DNA of 64,000 bases from Bradyrhizobium sp. Ec3.3 (lineage in GTDB: Bacteria > Pseudomonadota > Alphaproteobacteria > Rhizobiales > Xanthobacteraceae): positions 62,001 to 126,000 of the forward strand of contig NZ_AXAS01000021.1 in assembly GCF_000472925.1 (NCBI RefSeq). The letters are read 5' to 3'. Below are positions 25,675 through 33,726 of the stretch, in pieces. How positions within the stretch are numbered: position 1 is the first letter of the stretch; each line of letters opens with the position of its first letter. Under the pieces are notes generated by a model. That model had not been told where the DNA came from. It did no database searches and worked only from the letters and a program-made list of their open reading frames with translations. The translations under genes and the position numbers were made by a program.

Positions 25675-26933
25675 GCGTTCAGCCTGTCGATCATCGGCTG
25701 CGTGATGAGCGAGATGCCCTGTTCGGTGGTGCGGAACCGTTTTGCGTCGAGCTCGGGATCCTCACCAACGACGAGCCCTTCAGGAATCTCGACGCCACGG
25801 TCGATCACGACGTTGCGCAGCTGCGCGCCGCGGCCGACACTCACGTAAGGCATGATCACGGCGTTCTCGACATTGGCATAGGAGTTGATGCGCACGCCCG
25901 TGAACAGCAGCGACCGCCGCAGCGAGGCGCCGGAGATGATGCATCCGCCTGATACGAGCGAGCTCACCGCCTGTCCGCGCCGGCTCTCCTCGTCGTGCAC
26001 GAACTTGGCGGGAGGCGTGATCTCTGCATAGGACCAGATCGGCCATGAGCGGTCGAACAGGTCGAGCTCCGGCACCACGTCGGTAAGGTCGATGTTGGCG
26101 GCCCAGTAGGCGTCGACGGTGCCGACGTCGCGCCAATAGGAGCGCGTGTCGTCGCCGGACCGGACGCACGAGCTCGAGAACTGGTGCGCCACCGCGCGGC
26201 CGTTCTTGACGATGTAGGGAATGATGTCCTTGCCGAAATCGTGGCTCGAGTTCGGGTCGGCGGCGTCACGCTTCAGCTCCTCGTACAGGAACTTGGCGTC
26301 GAAGACGTAGATGCCCATGCTGGCGAGCGACATGTCGGGCTTGCCGGGCATCGGCGGCGGGTCTTTCGGCTTCTCGAGAAACGACTTGATGATGCCGTTG
26401 TCGTCGATATGCATGATGCCGAAGCCGGAAGACTCGGTGCGCGGCATTTCGAGGCATCCGACGGTGACGTCGGCGCGGCTGTCGACGTGCTGCCGCAGCA
26501 TGAGCTCGTAATCCATCTTGTAGATGTGATCGCCGGCGAGCACCACGATGAAGCGGGCACCGTGCGACTCGATGATGTCGATGTTCTGGTGGACGGCATC
26601 GGCCGTCCCGACATACCACATGGTCTCCGAGACGCGCTGGCTCGCGGGCAGGATGTCAAAGCTCTCGTTGCGCTCGGGACGGAAGAAGTTCCAACCCATC
26701 TGGAGATGCCGGATCAGGCTGTGGGCCTTGTATTGGGTCGCGACCGCGATGCGGCGGATGCCGGAGTTCACCGCGTTCGACAATGCGAAGTCGATGATGC
26801 GGGATTTGCCCCCGAAATAGACCGCGGGCTTGGCGCGCCGGTCGGTCAGCTCGAGAAGACGGCTTCCTCGTCCGCCGGCGAGAACGAAGGCCAGGGCCTG
26901 GCGCGCGAGTGGCTCATTTCCAACACGATTCAT
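25665..26933 (-). CDS. glgC: Glucose-1-phosphate adenylyltransferase
   Basis: A 422-residue ADP-glucose pyrophosphorylase making the donor for GlgA. N-terminal pyrophosphorylase motif GGRGSRLLELTDRRAKPAV, the glucose-1-phosphate-site region ESSGFGIMHID with FLEKPKDPP, and a C-terminal left-handed beta-helix (RRSLLFTGVRINSYA, VIDRGVEIPEG) are all present. The ATG at 26933 follows the RBS GGGAGGACAGA. First gene of the glgC-glgA unit; allosteric control by glycolytic intermediates is expected from the family. Confidence 0.97.
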   Translation of the reverse strand: MNRVGNEPLARQALAFVLAGGRGSRLLELTDRRAKPAVYFGGKSRIIDFALSNAVNSGIRRIAVATQYKAHSLIRHLQMGWNFFRPERNESFDILPASQRVSETMWYVGTADAVHQNIDIIESHGARFIVVLAGDHIYKMDYELMLRQHVDSRADVTVGCLEMPRTESSGFGIMHIDDNGIIKSFLEKPKDPPPMPGKPDMSLASMGIYVFDAKFLYEELKRDAADPNSSHDFGKDIIPYIVKNGRAVAHQFSSSCVRSGDDTRSYWRDVGTVDAYWAANIDLTDVVPELDLFDRSWPIWSYAEITPPAKFVHDEESRRGQAVSSLVSGGCIISGASLRRSLLFTGVRINSYANVENAVIMPYVSVGRGAQLRNVVIDRGVEIPEGLVVGEDPELDAKRFRTTEQGISLITQPMIDRLNAWR

Positions 26934-27138
26934 TCTGTCCTCCCGAGGGCCCCGTTTTTATCGCCCCGAAACTTCCCTCGCGGGAAGCCGGTGGCGCCTG
27001 TATCGAAGCGGAATTCTAGCTGCACGGATAACAATTCGGAAAGTGGTCTGTTGGTTGCCATCGGTTGCGGCCCGCCCCGCGGCTCCGCTTTTTTCGATTG
27101 CCGAGTCTTCCCGATCGCCCCGAAAGGGTGGTAGGCTG

Positions 27139-27627
27139 ATGGCTATTTCAGATCGCTTTCATATTTTTTGGATTTATTCGATGCCCTGCGCCAACGAAAT
27201 GTTCGGCCTGCTGCGGCTGCTTTCAGTCGGGCTGGCCTACCTGACCGGCACCCCGGATCACCCCGTAGAGAAACGCGATCTCGCCGATGCCTGGCAGGTC
27301 CTCTCGCCCTGCGCCGAGACCGCCTCGTTTGACGGGGCGTGGACCCTGTCGTTGAAGGACAACGGCATCGCCGTCGCCAAGAGCAATCGCCACGCGCAGT
27401 TGCTGCAAGGCCACTGGGAGCTCGTTGACGGCGGGACGCACACCTATCGCATCGACGTGCTCGCCTTCGGCAATGATTTTGTCGTGGTCCCGACGGCGGC
27501 CGGCTGCCTGCTCGGCTCGGGTACGCTCAGAAACGTCGATCTGCGCCAGAGCTGGTTTACGCATGGCAGCCGCGAGGCAGGCGATCTCCTGGCATCGGTG
27601 ACCGATCCAGGCGTGAGGACCAAGTAG
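27139..27627 (+). CDS. Hypothetical protein, 162 residues
   Basis: Start chosen at ATG 27139 (MAISDRFHIFW); ATG 27181 is an alternative. After a hydrophobic segment (FGLLRLLSVGLAYLTG) comes a beta-rich region with ETASFDGAWTLSLKDNGIA, HAQLLQGHWELVDGG and FVVVPTAAGCLLG. The hydrophobic N-terminus may be a membrane anchor or uncleaved signal. No family recognised. Divergent from glgC. Confidence 0.55.
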   Translation: MAISDRFHIFWIYSMPCANEMFGLLRLLSVGLAYLTGTPDHPVEKRDLADAWQVLSPCAETASFDGAWTLSLKDNGIAVAKSNRHAQLLQGHWELVDGGTHTYRIDVLAFGNDFVVVPTAAGCLLGSGTLRNVDLRQSWFTHGSREAGDLLASVTDPGVRTK

Positions 27628-27855
27628 ACGCTTCGGTGCGGCTTGCGGGCCTTCGGCCTGCGGCATTTCAGCGCCCGCGGCGGAGCCGGTGCGATCCGTG
27701 CCGGCTTTCTGAGGTTCGAGGCGGCAGGAAGCGACGACCGGCCGGGATGCCTTGTGCGGTGCACGCAAACGGATGCTTTGATTCAGCGCAAAGATGCCAG
27801 ATCATACGGCGTGCGACCCTTCTTCCAAACGAAACGTCAGACAGGGAGCAAGGCG

Positions 27856-28302
27856 ATGAGTATCTGGAAAGCGGCAATAGCCTGTTCACTCGCCGGTGCC
27901 GTCATGGCCGGTCAGCTGCAGCAGGCCGCGGCGGCGCCAATGCCGACCAATGTGGCGACGATGAAGGCCATGGTCTCCGACGACGTCACGCAGGTGTACT
28001 GGCGCGGCGGATGGGGCTGGCGCGGCGGCGGCGGATGGGGCTGGGGCTTGGGAGCGCTTGCAGCCGGCGCCATCATCGGTGGCGCCATCGCAAGCAGCGC
28101 GCCTTACGGCTACTATGGCGATCCGTACTACGGCGGCCCCTATGGCTACGGCGGTGGCTACGCGCCAGCCTATTACGGCTACGCACCCGGCTACGCCTAT
28201 TCGCCCTATTATGCCCGCCCGTATCGACCCTATTACGGCGACAGCTATGGCTATTACCGGCCATATCGCGCCTACCGCCCCTACTATGGCGGCTATTGGT
28301 AA
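27856..28302 (+). CDS. Secreted Gly/Tyr-rich protein
   Basis: A 148-residue protein with a signal peptide (MSIWKAAIACSLAGAVMAG, cleavage near AAAAP). The mature part starts with a conserved-looking MVSDDVTQVYWRGG, then W/G-rich and glycine-zipper-like segments (GALAAGAIIGGAIASSAP), and ends in some 70 residues of PYYG/PYRPYYG repeats. Such YXY-rich tails are frequent in rhizobial exported proteins; a cell-surface role is likely. Translation of the first 70 codons of the longer frame is not supported. Confidence 0.7.
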   Translation: MSIWKAAIACSLAGAVMAGQLQQAAAAPMPTNVATMKAMVSDDVTQVYWRGGWGWRGGGGWGWGLGALAAGAIIGGAIASSAPYGYYGDPYYGGPYGYGGGYAPAYYGYAPGYAYSPYYARPYRPYYGDSYGYYRPYRAYRPYYGGYW

Positions 28303-28406
28303 TCGCGCGAGCGTGCGTCGGCGGTTCTGACGGTCGATCCCGCCAAGGCTCGGTGCTCGCGCTGGCTCGCGCGAGCGCCGGTGACGGGCGGGCTATCCGT
28401 GGCTGG

Positions 28407-28568
28407 TCACGGCAGAAGCGCGATGATCGCAAAGCCGGCGTCGATGACGATGGGCTCCGACGACGAAAAATAGACGGCAGCAAGCACGCAGACGATCGCA
28501 TAGACGAACACGAACCAGCCTTCGCAATCGCGGGTTGAAAAAATAGCTCTGCGGCGTGGAAGTGGCAT
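28407..28568 (-). CDS. Small single-pass membrane protein, 53 residues
   Basis: Frame missed by a 60-residue cutoff. ATG at 28568 with RBS GGGAG (7-nt spacing) gives MPLPRRRAIFSTRDCEGW, a basic cytoplasmic start, then a membrane segment FVFVYAIVCVLAAVYF and a short hydrophobic tail ending FAIIALLP, stop TGA at 28407-28409. It is divergent from the AAA/TPR regulator, and the shared upstream region carries the four-unit 11-bp array at 28691-28734. It is therefore a candidate target of that regulator. Confidence 0.6.
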   Translation of the reverse strand: MPLPRRRAIFSTRDCEGWFVFVYAIVCVLAAVYFSSSEPIVIDAGFAIIALLP

Positions 28569-28690
28569 GGTCAACTCCCTGCCAAAATTTGGGCATCGAC
28601 TGCCCTGATCGAAAAAGACAGCGTGATGAAATGCTTCCTGGTGATGTCCACGACATCGCCAGTCGCGACGCTAGCGCCGAGAACCGGCTG

Positions 28691-28734
28691 GAGTCCTTAA
28701 GCCGTCCTTACATTTGACTGAGCTTTCTCTTAAG
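28691..28734. promoter_or_regulatory. Four tandem 11-bp units, predicted OmpR/PhoB-type binding array (copy 1)
   Basis: The units are GAGTCCTTAAG, CCGTCCTTACA, TTTGACTGAGC and TTTCTCTTAAG, each with a CTTA-like core at positions 6-9, so the cores sit at 28696, 28707, 28718 and 28729. The same layout recurs at 33561-33604. Eleven-base spacing matches PhoB-box geometry. It lies 27 bp before the regulator's GTG and 122 bp before the divergent small membrane gene. Confidence 0.65.
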
Positions 28735-28761
28735 CTCGCAAGGCACCCGGAGGTTGCGGCC

Positions 28762-31700
28762 GTGCGGACAGACGAGCTTGCCTTTGGCCAGTTCCGGCTC
28801 GATCGCGCCAATGCGCTGCTGTGGCGCGGACCGGAGCGCGTCGTGCTGGCGCCGAAGCCGTTCGAGGTGCTCTGCTGCCTGATCAAGCACCCCGGCGAGC
28901 TCGTTACCAAGGAAGAGCTGCTCGACGCGGTCTGGTCGGATCTGCATGTCAGCGAGTCCAGTCTCGCGGTCGCTATCAATGTGCTGCGTGCGGCGCTCGG
29001 TGATGACAGGCAGTCGCCCAGCTATATCGAGACGGTCACGCGGCGCGGCTATCGCTTCATCGCTCCCGTCACCACCGCATTATCGCCGGTCATCGAACGG
29101 CTGGAGGAGACGTTCGAGGACGTCGTCGACCGCAGGCGGCAATGGCGTGTCGGACGCACAACGGCGCTCGAGACGCTTGACACCGCGCTGCAGAAGGCCC
29201 GCGCCGGACAGCGTCAGGTCGTCTTCATCACCGGCGAAGCCGGAATAGGCAAGACGACGCTCGTCCAGATGGCTCTCGATCGTATGACGCGTGAGGGCCT
29301 CTGCGTGCTGCATTGTGGCTGCAACGAATTGTTCGGTACCCACGAGGCCTTCCTGCCATTGATCGAAGCCCTGAACGAGCAGTGCCGCGGCGCGGGAGGC
29401 GCCGCTCTGCTCACTGCCATTCGCGAGCACGCGCCGACGTGGCTCGCCCAGATGCCAAGCTTCCTTGGGGAAGGTGATCGCGCGGCCTTCCAGCACGAGC
29501 TTTTCGGCGCGACGCGGGAACGCATGCTGCGTGAGTTCGCTGATCTCCTGGAGAGCCTCGCCTCAAAACGGCCATGGGTCATCATCCTTGAGGACCTGCA
29601 CTGGAGCGACTTTGCCACCGTGGATGTTCTGTCGCGGCTGGCACGACGGGACCGCAAGGCGGCGATCCTGGTTCTCGCCACCTATCGGCCGATGGAAGTC
29701 GCGGTCGGCGGACATCCGGTCAAGGCGATCCACCAGGATCTCCATATCCACGGACATGCAACCGAGCTTGCGCTCGACCGTCTGACAGGGAGCGACGTCG
29801 AACGCTACCTTGCCCTGCGCTTCAACTCGGCCGAACTCGCCGACGAACTGGTCGAGCGAATCTTCGCGCGGACCGAAGGACAGCCCTTGTTCGTGACGTC
29901 ACTCCTCGATCATCTCGTTGCCCAGGGCGTGCTCGTCGAGGATAGCGGCGGGTGGCGGCTGGAGCGCGAGGAGGTTGCCTCGCATGACAGCATGCCGCGC
30001 GATTTGCAGGGCATGATCGCGCGGCAGATCGATCACCTCACGGCCGAGGAGCGCAGCCTGCTCGAGGTGGCAAGCGCGGCGGGGGCCGAGTTCTCGGCGC
30101 TGCACATTGCCGGCGCGCTCGATCGGAACGTGCTGGACGTGGAGCAGATGTGCGAGGAGCTGGCGCGTGCCGGCCGCATCATCGTTGCAGCCGGCTCGAC
30201 CGAATGGCCGAGTGGAGAGGTGTCGGGCCGCTACGCGTTCCAGCACGCGTTGTACCAGGAGATGCTGTACCAACGGCTGGCGCCGGCGCGCCGCGTGAAT
30301 ACTCACGTGCGGCTCGGTGTCAGTCTCGAGCGCGGTTATGGATCGCAGGCGGCGGAGGTTGCCTCAGTGCTCGCGCGTCACTTCGAGCTGGGACGCGATT
30401 TCGCAAAGGCAACGCGCTATCTCACCGTGGCGGCCGAAGGCTCGGCGCGGCGATTCAGCACGCGCGAGGCTGCAAACTACCTCACACGTGCCCTGGATCT
30501 CGTGCCGCATCTGCCGATGGACGTGCAGGTGCCGACGCGCCTGAAGCTGCTCCTGCAGCGCGCCTGGGCCTGGCGAGCCGGCGGCGACTTCCTGAACTCG
30601 CTGCAGGATCTCGGCGCGATCGTGGCCCATGCAGCGGAGAACGGCCTCGTTCGGGAGGAGGTGAACGCGCTGGTCGATCTCAGCAGGTTCTGCCTCTATA
30701 TCGATCGGCGACGATGTCTGCCCCTCGCCGAGCAGGCACTGGCGAAGAGCCGGACGATCGATGACGCGGCATTCGCTGCCCTGGTCAGGGGCAACGTCGC
30801 CAATCTGAAGCTGATGCTGCGCGGCTGGAGCCGCGAGGATGCCGAGTTCTCGGCGCAGGCGTCGGCACTGATCTCGGAAGCGCAGGACCTCAGCATGCGG
30901 CTGCGGCGCTGCTCCATGGAAATGGTGCTCGAGTTCCTGAGGTCGAACTATTCGGCCTGCATTGATGCGACGAGCAGGGGTAAGCAGCTCGCCCGCATGC
31001 TCGGCGACGTCTACCTCTTCGTGCTCTACCAGTCGGTCGAAGCGTTCGCGTCCCTCTATATGGGCGAATGGGGGGCGCTGCAGCAGAGCGTTCGCTCTGC
31101 GCTCGCCATCGCGGACCGGAACGCGAATCCGCAGGCACGCGCTTTGTGCCAGCTCACGATCGGGTGGCTCCACGCCGCGGCGCAGGACCATGAGATCGCG
31201 GCGAAACACGCGGAGGAAGTCACCAACCCGATGCTCGAGGTAAACCCGTTCACCTTCTTTCTCGGCAGGAATTTGCTGGTGCGGGCCCATCTCGGGATGC
31301 GCAACTTCACTCTGGCACGCCAGCATCTCGATGCCATCGAGCGGCGGATGGAGGTGGACGGTGTGCCGATCGAATCGCTGGTCATGCCGCAGTATTTGCT
31401 GAACTGCTGCGAGTACTGGATCGGGGCCGGCGACCTCGACCGGGCAAAGGCGGCAGCCAGCCGGTTTCACGAGGTGACGAGCGCGGCGCCCGATCGGCCG
31501 TTCCTCGCGCTGTGCCAGGAGGTGATGGCGAGAATTGCGCTGCTGAGCGGCGATGCGGAGATCGCCAGGCGGCACCTGTCCGAGGCCGCCTCGACCGTTC
31601 ACCATGCCGGGCTACCCTACGCGGCATGGCGGGTCTATGCCGCGCTCGCGGAGTTTTACGCCAGCCGTGGAGAGGCACGGAAGGCGGCGAACTGGAGGCG

Positions 31701-31848
31701 GCACTTGAACAGGGTCGTGAATTCGCTTGCGTGTTCGCTCGCGCCTGACGATCCGCTGCGCTCGCTGTCATTCTTCGACCGCAGCGAGGTCGCCGGTGCA
31801 GCGGACACTTGCGTCCGCCGGCTCGACGTCAATCGGGAAACTCGCTGA
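28762..31848 (+). CDS. Winged-helix / AAA-ATPase / TPR transcriptional regulator
   Basis: About 1028 residues. GTG 28762 is chosen because it follows GGAGG by 8 nt, while the earlier TTG (28714) falls inside the operator array. Residues 5-103 are an OmpR/CadC-type winged helix (AFGQFRLDRANALLWRG, VTKEELLDAVWSD, SYIETVTRRGYRF). A P-loop GEAGIGKT is at 158-165 and Walker B IILEDLHW near 274, in an AAA_16-type ATPase. Residues 600-1000 are helical TPR-like repeats. This one-component design couples an unknown signal, sensed by the TPR/ATPase part, to DNA binding. It probably regulates itself and the genes with the 11-bp array. Confidence 0.85.
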   Translation: MRTDELAFGQFRLDRANALLWRGPERVVLAPKPFEVLCCLIKHPGELVTKEELLDAVWSDLHVSESSLAVAINVLRAALGDDRQSPSYIETVTRRGYRFIAPVTTALSPVIERLEETFEDVVDRRRQWRVGRTTALETLDTALQKARAGQRQVVFITGEAGIGKTTLVQMALDRMTREGLCVLHCGCNELFGTHEAFLPLIEALNEQCRGAGGAALLTAIREHAPTWLAQMPSFLGEGDRAAFQHELFGATRERMLREFADLLESLASKRPWVIILEDLHWSDFATVDVLSRLARRDRKAAILVLATYRPMEVAVGGHPVKAIHQDLHIHGHATELALDRLTGSDVERYLALRFNSAELADELVERIFARTEGQPLFVTSLLDHLVAQGVLVEDSGGWRLEREEVASHDSMPRDLQGMIARQIDHLTAEERSLLEVASAAGAEFSALHIAGALDRNVLDVEQMCEELARAGRIIVAAGSTEWPSGEVSGRYAFQHALYQEMLYQRLAPARRVNTHVRLGVSLERGYGSQAAEVASVLARHFELGRDFAKATRYLTVAAEGSARRFSTREAANYLTRALDLVPHLPMDVQVPTRLKLLLQRAWAWRAGGDFLNSLQDLGAIVAHAAENGLVREEVNALVDLSRFCLYIDRRRCLPLAEQALAKSRTIDDAAFAALVRGNVANLKLMLRGWSREDAEFSAQASALISEAQDLSMRLRRCSMEMVLEFLRSNYSACIDATSRGKQLARMLGDVYLFVLYQSVEAFASLYMGEWGALQQSVRSALAIADRNANPQARALCQLTIGWLHAAAQDHEIAAKHAEEVTNPMLEVNPFTFFLGRNLLVRAHLGMRNFTLARQHLDAIERRMEVDGVPIESLVMPQYLLNCCEYWIGAGDLDRAKAAASRFHEVTSAAPDRPFLALCQEVMARIALLSGDAEIARRHLSEAASTVHHAGLPYAAWRVYAALAEFYASRGEARKAANWRRHLNRVVNSLACSLAPDDPLRSLSFFDRSEVAGAADTCVRRLDVNRETR

Positions 31849-32920
31849 TATCTTGCGGTTCTCCGGGGGACGGGATCGGTCCGTTCTGCTTGTGCCGGCG
31901 CTCGCGAGATGCGCGATAGGCATCCCTGCGCAGCCGCATGATCGAGCCGAGCGGCTGATGATCGGCCAGGCAACGCCAGGGATCGAACGACAGGACGTCG
32001 TTGGCGTAGTCGCGGCGGGTGGAGGTATTGGCGGCCTGCGAGGGAAGGGTGATCTTGCCCAGCGGCTGCGGTACCGCGACACCCTCTGGCCAGTCGATCG
32101 AGGAATCTTCGACCGGCGTGCGTTTCAGGTCGGTGCAGAGCTGGGCGCGCAGTTCATACTCCGCAAAATTCTTTTGAAAGAACTCTGTGACCGAGTCCCG
32201 CACGATTTCGTCGCCGTCATGGCTGGGCTGACCCGTGAGCTTGCGCACGGCATCCGAGATCGGCACCGCCCGGATCCTTGCGATATAGTCGCCGAAGCGG
32301 AGCGTGCCCTCGGTGTGAAAGGTTTCGCCGAGGATGTTGTTGCCGGGGTCGCCAAGCGCCTTCGCAAGCATTGGAATCGAGGCGCCGGTTGCGTTCGAAA
32401 CCGTGATGGCGATGCGGGAGACGAAGCCCACGATCCTGAATCCGATGTCGGGGGTGTTCAGGTTGAGCTCGACGTTGCGCTGGGCTGCCAAATAAGCCTT
32501 GGCATCGGCCATGTAGCTCGGGTGATTGACGAGAAGGAAATCCTGGTTGGTTGAAGTGTCATCCGCCAGCGCCTTGTCGCCGGACACGCCCAAAACCTTG
32601 ATTGCCATGCCGCGGGGCGCGCGAACACGATCGCTCTTGAGCCCGAAAGCGGTGGAGAGCCGGACGATGATCGGATAGCGGGCGGGCTTTGCGAACAGGC
32701 CCTGGCGCAAATGCGCCGGCAGATTGTCGTAGACGGTCAGCTCGCCGCGCAGGAAGCCGACGCCTTTGGCGTGTTGCTGGCGGATACCATGGTGAAATCG
32801 CTTGAAAGTGGCGTCGCTGGTCCGCTCGATCGAGGCGACGATGTCCCGAACGGCATCGGCCTCTTCGGGACCCGGTTGTTCGACAGAGGGATCGTAGCGC
32901 AGATATTGATCGGCTGACAT
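31829..32920 (-). CDS. y4iL-like catalase-family haem protein
   Basis: A 363-residue member of the small catalase-like group typified by y4iL of Rhizobium NGR234. ATG 32920 (MSADQYLRYDPSVEQPG) is used rather than an upstream frame start. The distal-His region reads FHHGIRQQHAKG, followed by LTVYDNLPAHLRQGLF and IIVRLSTAFG; the C-terminal haem-Tyr segment appears as RLRRDAYRASRERRH. Peroxide removal or another haem-peroxidase activity is likely; such proteins are shorter than true catalases and not all are catalatic. It lies 154 bp behind the two-repeat secreted protein on the same strand, and its 3' end overlaps that of the regulator gene by 20 bp. Confidence 0.85.
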   Translation of the reverse strand: MSADQYLRYDPSVEQPGPEEADAVRDIVASIERTSDATFKRFHHGIRQQHAKGVGFLRGELTVYDNLPAHLRQGLFAKPARYPIIVRLSTAFGLKSDRVRAPRGMAIKVLGVSGDKALADDTSTNQDFLLVNHPSYMADAKAYLAAQRNVELNLNTPDIGFRIVGFVSRIAITVSNATGASIPMLAKALGDPGNNILGETFHTEGTLRFGDYIARIRAVPISDAVRKLTGQPSHDGDEIVRDSVTEFFQKNFAEYELRAQLCTDLKRTPVEDSSIDWPEGVAVPQPLGKITLPSQAANTSTRRDYANDVLSFDPWRCLADHQPLGSIMRLRRDAYRASRERRHKQNGPIPSPGEPQDISEFPD

Positions 32921-33074
32921 GGTGCTGATCTCCAGCCCGCGGGTCGCCTGCCCTTTGCGAATGGTGGCGGCCGCTGGGCGAGTTCCATTGTAGACGCGTG
33001 CCCGTCGCGCGAGCAACCGGAACACGAATTCCGGTTGCTCTGACGCCCCCTTCCGTCGCGGCTTTCAGTCGCTT

Positions 33075-33461
33075 CTATTGCGCGACGCGCCGCAATGCGA
33101 CGATGTTCTCCTGGCGAACTTCGCTGCGGCGCTCAGGCGTCGTGCAGACCTTGTCGCCGTAATACGCCTCGCGCCAGACATATCCCGACTGGCACGTGTC
33201 GCTGCCGGGCAGATGCCGGCTAGCGGCCCTTGCGTTCTCGCTTGCGACGACGCTTCTGGACTCCGGCGTGACGCAGACGAGGTCGCTCGGAACGGCGACC
33301 CGCCACACATAGCCGGAGGCGCATTCCATCGCCGCCATGGCCGGGCTGGCCGAGGAGACGCAGGCCGTCAGGAAGGCATAGAGGGCAGCGATCCGATAGC
33401 GACTCCGGACAGTGTTGTTGTCCGATCGCGAGGGAGAAGGTGCGCGTGCTGAAATGGTCAT
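33075..33461 (-). CDS. Secreted protein with two C..GYVWR cysteine repeats
   Basis: A 128-residue protein; ATG 33461 has RBS AGGAGG. Signal peptide runs to about residue 44 (VSSASPAMAA). The mature part is two 37-residue copies: ECASGYVWRVAVPSDLVC with VTPESRS.V..EN, and TCQSGYVWREAYYGDKVC with TTPERRSEV.QEN. Each copy has two cysteines that could pair. This repeat is found singly or in tandem in secreted proteins of soil bacteria; its role is unknown. It is first in the unit leading to the catalase gene and has the 11-bp array copy 2 upstream. Confidence 0.75.
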   Translation of the reverse strand: MTISARAPSPSRSDNNTVRSRYRIAALYAFLTACVSSASPAMAAMECASGYVWRVAVPSDLVCVTPESRSVVASENARAASRHLPGSDTCQSGYVWREAYYGDKVCTTPERRSEVRQENIVALRRVAQ

Positions 33462-33560
33462 GATCAAATCCTCCTGAAATAAGGCGCCACGCGATCTCCC
33501 GATTGATGCGGAGGAGGCATGGACATCACCGGAGGCGATGCTACGGCGGAGGCAACAGCG

Positions 33561-33604
33561 GAGTCCTTAAACGCGCCTTATCTTCTTCTCATCTTTCTCT
33601 TAAG
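33561..33604. promoter_or_regulatory. Four tandem 11-bp units, predicted OmpR/PhoB-type binding array (copy 2)
   Basis: Units GAGTCCTTAAA, CGCGCCTTATC, TTCTTCTCATC and TTTCTCTTAAG with cores at 33566, 33577, 33588 and 33599. It aligns to copy 1 without gaps, and similarity extends about 30 bp to the left (GACATC.CC, GCGA.GCTA). It lies 100 bp upstream of the two-repeat protein / catalase unit. Confidence 0.65.
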
Positions 33605-33615
33605 CGTGGCCGCCC

Positions 33616-33714
33616 TCACAGCGAGAACCAGACTATCGCCGCCATGCAGGCGAGGTGCACCAGCACGATCGCCGCGAGGTGAAGCGGTCCGGCCTTGAGG
33701 GACGGACCGCTCAT
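33616..33714 (-). CDS. 32-residue single-pass membrane peptide in the sulfonate locus
   Basis: ATG 33714 with RBS GAGGGAG, 12 bp behind the stop of the sulfonate-binding-protein gene. The product begins MSGPSLKAGPLHLAAIVLV and ends AAIVWFSL, a short cytoplasmic start and one membrane helix. Position, RBS and hydrophobic pattern suggest a real small gene, perhaps a membrane partner of the binding protein. No homologue can be named. Confidence 0.55.
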   Translation of the reverse strand: MSGPSLKAGPLHLAAIVLVHLACMAAIVWFSL

Positions 33715-33726
33715 CGCCGGGCTCCC

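Noticed and set aside
28714..28761. TTG start for the AAA/TPR regulator
   Set aside because: It falls inside the 11-bp array; GTG 28762 has an RBS and keeps the winged helix intact.
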